Shown piece by piece: positions 60,901 to 64,000 of a stretch of DNA of 64,000 bases. A program made the position numbers and the translations under genes. This stretch comes from Bacteroidia bacterium (GTDB lineage: Bacteria > Bacteroidota > Bacteroidia > B-17B0 > Aurantibacillaceae). Every line of letters begins with the position of its first letter. The stretch's first letter is position 1. Below the pieces are notes generated by a model. It was given only the letters and a program-made list of their open reading frames with translations, did not search any database and was not told the DNA's origin. The DNA lies in NCBI GenBank assembly GCA_016787895.1, contig JAEUTN010000022.1, positions 124,001 to 188,000 of the forward strand, read 5' to 3'.

Positions 60901-62368
60901 CCGAACCTCCAACTGTTAATACCGTGGCTGAGCCTATACCGGCACAATTTGAAGAAGTAGTTGTAACCCCAATTGTCGGTGACGTAATGATAACAGGCTG
61001 TAGTATTGTGTCTGACCTGCAGGCATAATTAATAACTAACCCCACTGTATAACTTCCGGGACCAGGATATATGTGTACTGGACTAAAAAGATTAGATGTG
61101 TTAGCAATTCCTGAACCAGGATCACCGAAATTCCAAGAAACACTATTTACTGTAGTCCCTGCAGCTGTGCAAATTTGCGGGATTTCAAAAGTAGCAGAAT
61201 TACAACTTAGTGCAATGTTGCTTGTATAACTGAATGGGCCGGGAGGTTGTACAAAATGGAATGTGCCAAAATTTGGCAATCCATCCTTAGAAACACCAGG
61301 AGAAATAGATTGTCCAAGATCGCTATAATTACATAAATTTCCAAGTGCATTTGGGTTACTTATTACTCCAAGCATAGTCTGATTCTTTCTCGCAACGTAA
61401 ATCTTGCCATCAGGCGCTAATTGAAGTGAGCCAAGTGCCACTATTGACGAAGTGGAAATAGCAAATTGGGAAGAAATAATAGCTGAATTTGAAACTGCAC
61501 ATAGGTTCCATTGATATAAATTCCACTGGGTATTCAAAAACATGTTCCATGAAGCAGCATAAAGTTTAGTGCCATCAGGTGAAAACTCACATCCATATGG
61601 AAATGGACATGGCCCAAGTATTAATGGGTTAGTTATAACCCCTGTCGAGTTATCAAAATCAAATAGGTGTACCTGATTAATTAAATCACTAAAAGCTAAC
61701 CCAATCTTTTTTCCATTTGGAGATAGTTTCATACAACCGAATAGATAACCACCGGTATTGTAGTTAGCACCAACAGATGATACTACTGCGGTTGTATTTA
61801 TTCCAGCAGAAGTAAGTAGAAAACTCCTGAAATTATTGGATTGATATTCGTGTATGACTATCCAATTATCTACACCATTACAATGAATTGTGTTTGTCAA
61901 CTTTTCAAGACATGGGGATGGATAAAGTGTAGCATTCTTGATTGTTACAGAACCCTGCCCTAAAGCAAGGCTCATGTCAACAATCGAGTATCTTAATCCG
62001 CCTCCGCCCCCGCCACCTTGTAAAGTAAAAACATAATAAATGTTAGCTTGATTAGGTTGTTTAATAATTAAACTTGACTGTGAAGAAGTACTACCTCCAA
62101 ACAAACTAGTGCCATTGGCCATCACCATATGACTTTGATTCCAAATGGTAACGCCATCTGTATAAAACAACAAACTACCGTTCGAATCTGAAATGCTGGA
62201 ACAGCCCTCATTCACCGACATTGAACTGTTGCTAAGAATAGTTGGAGGATTGGTCATAAAATCTAACCCTGCATTACCTCCAAAATACCACTTCTTATTC
62301 TCATTTTGGGCAAGAAAATAAGTTGATAAACAGTTAATAATAACAAGGTATTTTACAAGGCCTTTCAT
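57902..62368 (-). CDS. Giant surface adhesin with PKD/Ig repeats and T9SS type B sorting domain
   Basis: 1488-residue exported protein; the ATG at 62368 replaces the TTG at 62371. After signal peptide MKGLVKYLVIINCLSTYFLAQ there is an approximately 350-residue beta-propeller-like region (WYFGGNAGLDF; LSPNGKKIGLAFSD; FSPDGTKLYAASW; LAPDGKIYVAR). A PKD domain (VSWNFGDPGSG) follows, then SprB-like modules (GGSGSYSYTWTPS). About seven 75-80-residue Ig-like repeats come next, marked by W(S/T)GPxxFxS and GxYxxxV...C (roughly 58650-60060). A second PKD-like segment and the CHU_C C-terminal domain close it (LYVPNVFTPNNDGLNDLF; YDRWGIAMF; GWDGYFNG). The terminal domain directs type IX secretion and surface attachment. 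The protein probably mediates adhesion or gliding. Confidence 0.92.
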   Translation of the reverse strand: MKGLVKYLVIINCLSTYFLAQNENKKWYFGGNAGLDFMTNPPTILSNSSMSVNEGCSSISDSNGSLLFYTDGVTIWNQSHMVMANGTSLFGGSTSSQSSLIIKQPNQANIYYVFTLQGGGGGGGLRYSIVDMSLALGQGSVTIKNATLYPSPCLEKLTNTIHCNGVDNWIVIHEYQSNNFRSFLLTSAGINTTAVVSSVGANYNTGGYLFGCMKLSPNGKKIGLAFSDLINQVHLFDFDNSTGVITNPLILGPCPFPYGCEFSPDGTKLYAASWNMFLNTQWNLYQWNLCAVSNSAIISSQFAISTSSIVALGSLQLAPDGKIYVARKNQTMLGVISNPNALGNLCNYSDLGQSISPGVSKDGLPNFGTFHFVQPPGPFSYTSNIALSCNSATFEIPQICTAAGTTVNSVSWNFGDPGSGIANTSNLFSPVHIYPGPGSYTVGLVINYACRSDTILQPVIITSPTIGVTTTSSNCAGIGSATVLTVGGSGSYSYTWTPSAQTSSVANNLSAGLYTLTMLDNGGGCVGTTTLLIVPVFSLNVTNSQSLACNSVPIATAGISITNGSGLYSYNWSGTAVTASVVSGLAAGLHTVIVSDLINLCSITNTFLIAQPSALTLNIVSSSATACVGSSVVLSGTTQGGISGYFYNWVNGPASNSIIVNEAIGGNYVYTLNSIDANTCAVTNTISVIFVSNPILSVFNVSICPTEVATLTATGATTYTWYPNLIGGSSFTQSPATSQQYTLVGALLSCTSAAIASIILKPVPSVTLGSNSPICSNQMLNFYSSGGTSFVWNGPVNYISAAQNPTIYPVSTNQSGLYTLTVTAANSCTAGASVNVTINPTPTLSVFGSTVCSNQSMSLSANSFSGSSYYWLGPGSFTSNSQYPVVSNINSTLSGIYHVTVTSLMNCSNTGVADVTITTLPTIFISANNPLCAGTNLFLSGGGGSIYNWSGPNSFTSSIQSPSINNVGFMNAGTYTLTAITGPCIVNSVQTISINPIPSPIVNYNAPLCDQRTLQLYANSGYSYSWSGPQNFSSSIQNPSISVVSFSNAGSYSLTMSDANGCMGVAVVLVDVLENPLPAANGATVCLGGNVTINASGGVHYSWSGPQGFSSNLSSVHISQVNLSQTGLYTVVVTGSNSCYSSTVAQVLGFNYPLPTPTIVATPSVCLNSTISLLASGGLFYSWTGPGNFTSISNNINFIANNLEMAGIYSLSVINGSYCVGSGTVYIHVFPLPSANLSSSQNELCVPFCSVFKLNPSDNTTPLQSYTYFIEGNWFQSEKVNYCIQKEGTQIIYANYTDTHSCSNSSTLAVRGFPKPLAEFEYYPTKPIAGIDQVHFRSHSGGSSLKEWTWVFPNLDSALGEQSTFLFEEAGKFPVVLLVENEWSCKDTLIRVVTVEEEFALYVPNVFTPNNDGLNDLFRPMGVGLKDYNLEIYDRWGIAMFKTRDFLQGWDGYFNGSLCQQDIFTWKIIYTTSAGQYSEKIGHVFLQR

Positions 62369-62410
62369 CAAAGCAAACCCTTTCCTTTTTAGTTAGGAAA
62401 GTGAGATTAT

Positions 62411-62815
62411 CTAATCAACGGTTGTCTCACTAAATTTCCATTTGAAAATGCCATTACAATTCCCTGGACAGTTTGAAGTTGGATAGGTGCTATTTGGAGA
62501 ACTAGAAATAACATTGACAGGCAATCCAGTCGTATTTCCTCCGACAGACTGAAGGATTACATCATAGTCACAACTCGAACAACCAGAACAGCCTGTAATA
62601 GTGTATTGCGCTCCTGCTCCTAAAGACTGACCAGAGACTGAACCACACGTACTCGGCGAACCATTGCAATAGCTTTGAACATCAAAAACAACTACACACC
62701 CTGTATTGTTTTTTATTATATAACTTGTGCAGTTTGCTTGTGCCTGTCCAAAAATTGAAAGTAGGATAAATGCAAGAAATAATAATTTACCAATTTTTTG
62801 TTTAATCTTTTTCAT
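62411..62815 (-). CDS. Small secreted Cys-rich protein
   Basis: 134-residue secreted protein with signal peptide up to about QAQA (residue 27). The mature part has nine cysteines, including TGCSGCSSCD and NCPGNCNG clusters, and is rich in Ser, Gly and Asn. It lacks transmembrane segments and any catalytic motif. It is encoded 42 bp upstream of the giant adhesin gene on the same strand, so the pair is likely co-transcribed. The protein might be a surface partner or disulfide-stabilised capping subunit. No family was recognised; 9 Cys leaves one possibly free. Confidence 0.7.
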   Translation of the reverse strand: MKKIKQKIGKLLFLAFILLSIFGQAQANCTSYIIKNNTGCVVVFDVQSYCNGSPSTCGSVSGQSLGAGAQYTITGCSGCSSCDYDVILQSVGGNTTGLPVNVISSSPNSTYPTSNCPGNCNGIFKWKFSETTVD

Positions 62816-63046
62816 GATTTTCGTTTTAACTTGTTAATAAATTTAGAATTAGTACAAGTATAATGCACATGACCTCCTTTCATTTTTATTTTAATGCCCA
62901 ACCTGTAAGGCAAAAGAAAGGTACAAAAAATAAATGAAAAAATAAAGGAAGATCAACTTAAAGTAACACTCTAAAAAAAGTATCATCTTGTAAACTAAGA
63001 ATCCAACAGATTTGATATAAGTTCTGTAGCCCTTTTACCTTATTCA

Positions 63047-63733
63047 TCACTTTAAAGACGCAATCCGCTTCACAATGTCCAGGATCACCTGCTCCTCCAA
63101 ATCGCATTGTTTTTAGTATTCTGCTGGTGTAATTTTTTCTTCCCCACTTACATCCACATGATTCAGCTTGTCGCAAGCAATGAATTTGTTTTTTCTTCAG
63201 ACTGCAACTCCTTATTCCAAATCTCAAAATCCTTCTTCAGTAACTGGTAATCCCTTTTTACCCTGCAGCATTAATATGGCTTTTGTTTGAGTTTTTTTGC
63301 AGAATCTACCTGGTCGTAAGCTCTGAGGGATTGCCAGTAATAAGCCACACCCAGCTATGGACTATTGCTTGCTGAAGCCTTCAATTGAGCCGGATGCTTT
63401 ACCCTTCTGATCTTCCTGTTCAAGGCAAGCAGATCCTGCTCTTCATTTTCATCAAGACTATCCAGTGAATTAATGTATTGAAACTGTTCTGAATAAGAAG
63501 AATGTTTTGCGAAAACGGGCAACTTGTAACTGGCTGTGCTTCCCAAAGGCACAAAGATGATGCCGACAATTTTATCACCCGTTGCGTACCAAATTTATAC
63601 TTATCTTCACGCTTTCGAAAGCACATAACATGCTTACCTTTTCTAAACTAAGCTTCCAATCTGACTTAATCTCGTTAACACCCTTGTAATCTCTAAAATA
63701 CTGAGGAAAGGAATTCCAGATCTTACTAAGCAT
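63047..63733 (-). pseudogene. Decayed gene with at least two frameshifts and three in-frame stops
   Basis: On the minus strand a protein-like reading starts at ATG 63733 (MLSKIWNSFPQYFRDYKGVN). A frameshift near 63590 switches it to WYATGDKIVGIIFVPLGSTA, then LGVAYYWQSLRAYDQVDSAK after a TAG at 63355-63357. Another stop occurs near 63262, followed by DYQLLKKDFEIWNKELQSEE. A second frameshift near 63190 leads to FIACDKLNHVDVSGEEKITP, a third stop, and the natural-looking end CDLEEQVILDIVKRIASLK before the stop at 63047. The pieces add up to about 220 residues of hydrophilic, Lys/Glu-rich protein. Its family is not recognised. Other frames in this interval (such as 62958-63227) are shadows of it. 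Bases 62816-63046 hold nothing else. Confidence 0.6.
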
Positions 63734-63902
63734 CTCTGGGCATACTATGCCTTAAAGCACAGCGTCAAAGCTTGCATCGCAGGAATGAAATTGCTTGCGT
63801 TTAAGCTACTGCGTAAAAAACTTCGATTTTTCCTGGCGGTTTTGAGCGATTAAAAAAACTAAATAAAAACCAGACAAAGAAAAATGAGTGCAGTTTTATT
63901 TC

Positions 63903-64000
63903 TCAGGGTTTAGCTGGCAACACCGTTGCCACACATTCTCCAAAGCCCACCCGCATTCCTTCTTTCTCACAATGCCCCCGAAGAATAATGGTGTCGTAAT
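63903..64000 (-). CDS. fahA: Fumarylacetoacetase, C-terminal end (partial)
   Basis: The last 32 codons before a stop at 63903-63905 read YDTIILRGHCEKEGMRVGFG followed by ECVATVLPAKP. This matches the end of fumarylacetoacetase (G-(H/Y)-C-x-x-x-G-x-R-(I/V)-GFG-x-C-x-G/A-x-(V/I)-LPA), the last enzyme of tyrosine/homogentisate breakdown that gives fumarate and acetoacetate. The rest of the gene continues right of the window. The frame is open to the window edge. The 170 bp between this stop and the decayed gene hold no gene. Confidence 0.8.
   Translation of the reverse strand, partial: YDTIILRGHCEKEGMRVGFGECVATVLPAKP

Noticed and set aside
62958..63227. 89-codon minus-strand frame in the right-hand region
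   Set aside because: It runs in a shifted frame across the decayed gene, whose other frames give more natural protein pieces.
63664..63850. Plus-strand frame of about 62 codons ending at the TAA near 63850
   Set aside because: It lacks a start codon for most of its length and overlaps the more protein-like minus-strand pseudogene.

Overview
The window looks like a chromosome segment of a Bacteroidota bacterium (Flavobacteriales/Sphingobacteriales-like). The signs are a giant surface protein ending in a gliding-motility/T9SS type B C-terminal domain, at least a dozen secreted outer-membrane beta-barrels, DUF2490, DUF3667 and PorT-like families, many Cys lipoproteins, and promoters of the Bacteroidota type (TTTG ... 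TAnnTTTG). No rRNA, tRNA, CRISPR array or intact insertion sequence was seen.

Layout. 1-775: about 2.7 copies of a 282-284 bp tandem repeat with nested palindromes. 919-4349: housekeeping genes (DnaQ-like exonuclease, ispH, xerD, divergent aroQ). 4426-5893: an A+T-rich accessory patch with a HEPN-type gene and a small lipoprotein gene, flanked by attC-like inverted repeats. 5944-9472: STAS-like protein, SDR oxidoreductase, YrdC/Sua5 protein, Tyr/Gly-rich lipoprotein, outer-membrane protein. 9707-15498: tripartite RND efflux operon with a recognisable promoter. 15658-20239: K+ channel, small periplasmic protein, and a four-gene run holding a CAX Ca2+/H+ exchanger and a VIT1/CCC1-like protein. 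20432-29046: probable operon for asparagine/aspartate use: Dcu transporter, signal-peptide-bearing aspartase, secreted asparaginase, two porin-like barrels, SLC13/DASS transporter and a barrel. 29203-39425: envelope proteins, a POTRA-less Omp85 barrel, an octaheme-TPR lipoprotein and a DUF2252 protein. 39554-44341: two tandem lipoprotein sulfatases. 44519-57856: M48 peptidase, second Omp85 barrel, alpha- and beta-carbonic anhydrases, two OsmC proteins, a YjdI-CDGSH fusion, DUF1826 and bestrophin genes. 57902-62815: giant Ig/PKD adhesin preceded by a small Cys-rich secreted protein. 63047-64000: a heavily decayed gene and the 3' end of a fumarylacetoacetase gene.

The strongest system-level signal is the 20.4-29.0 kb operon. 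Both asparaginase and aspartase carry N-terminal signal peptides, so Asn -> Asp -> fumarate + NH3 appears to run in the periplasm, with two different C4-dicarboxylate transporter families encoded alongside. A second signal is regulatory: three intergenic regions (8.7, 17.0 and 37.1 kb) each carry a TGAN-N4-NTCA palindrome centred about 30 bp upstream of a TAnnTTTG-like -7 element. This is the geometry of activation by a CRP/FNR-family protein.

Start codons were moved to the nearest ATG or GTG that gives a proper signal peptide or family-like N-terminus wherever the longest frame began at an implausible TTG/GTG. All functional statements rest on reading motifs by eye; no database search was run.
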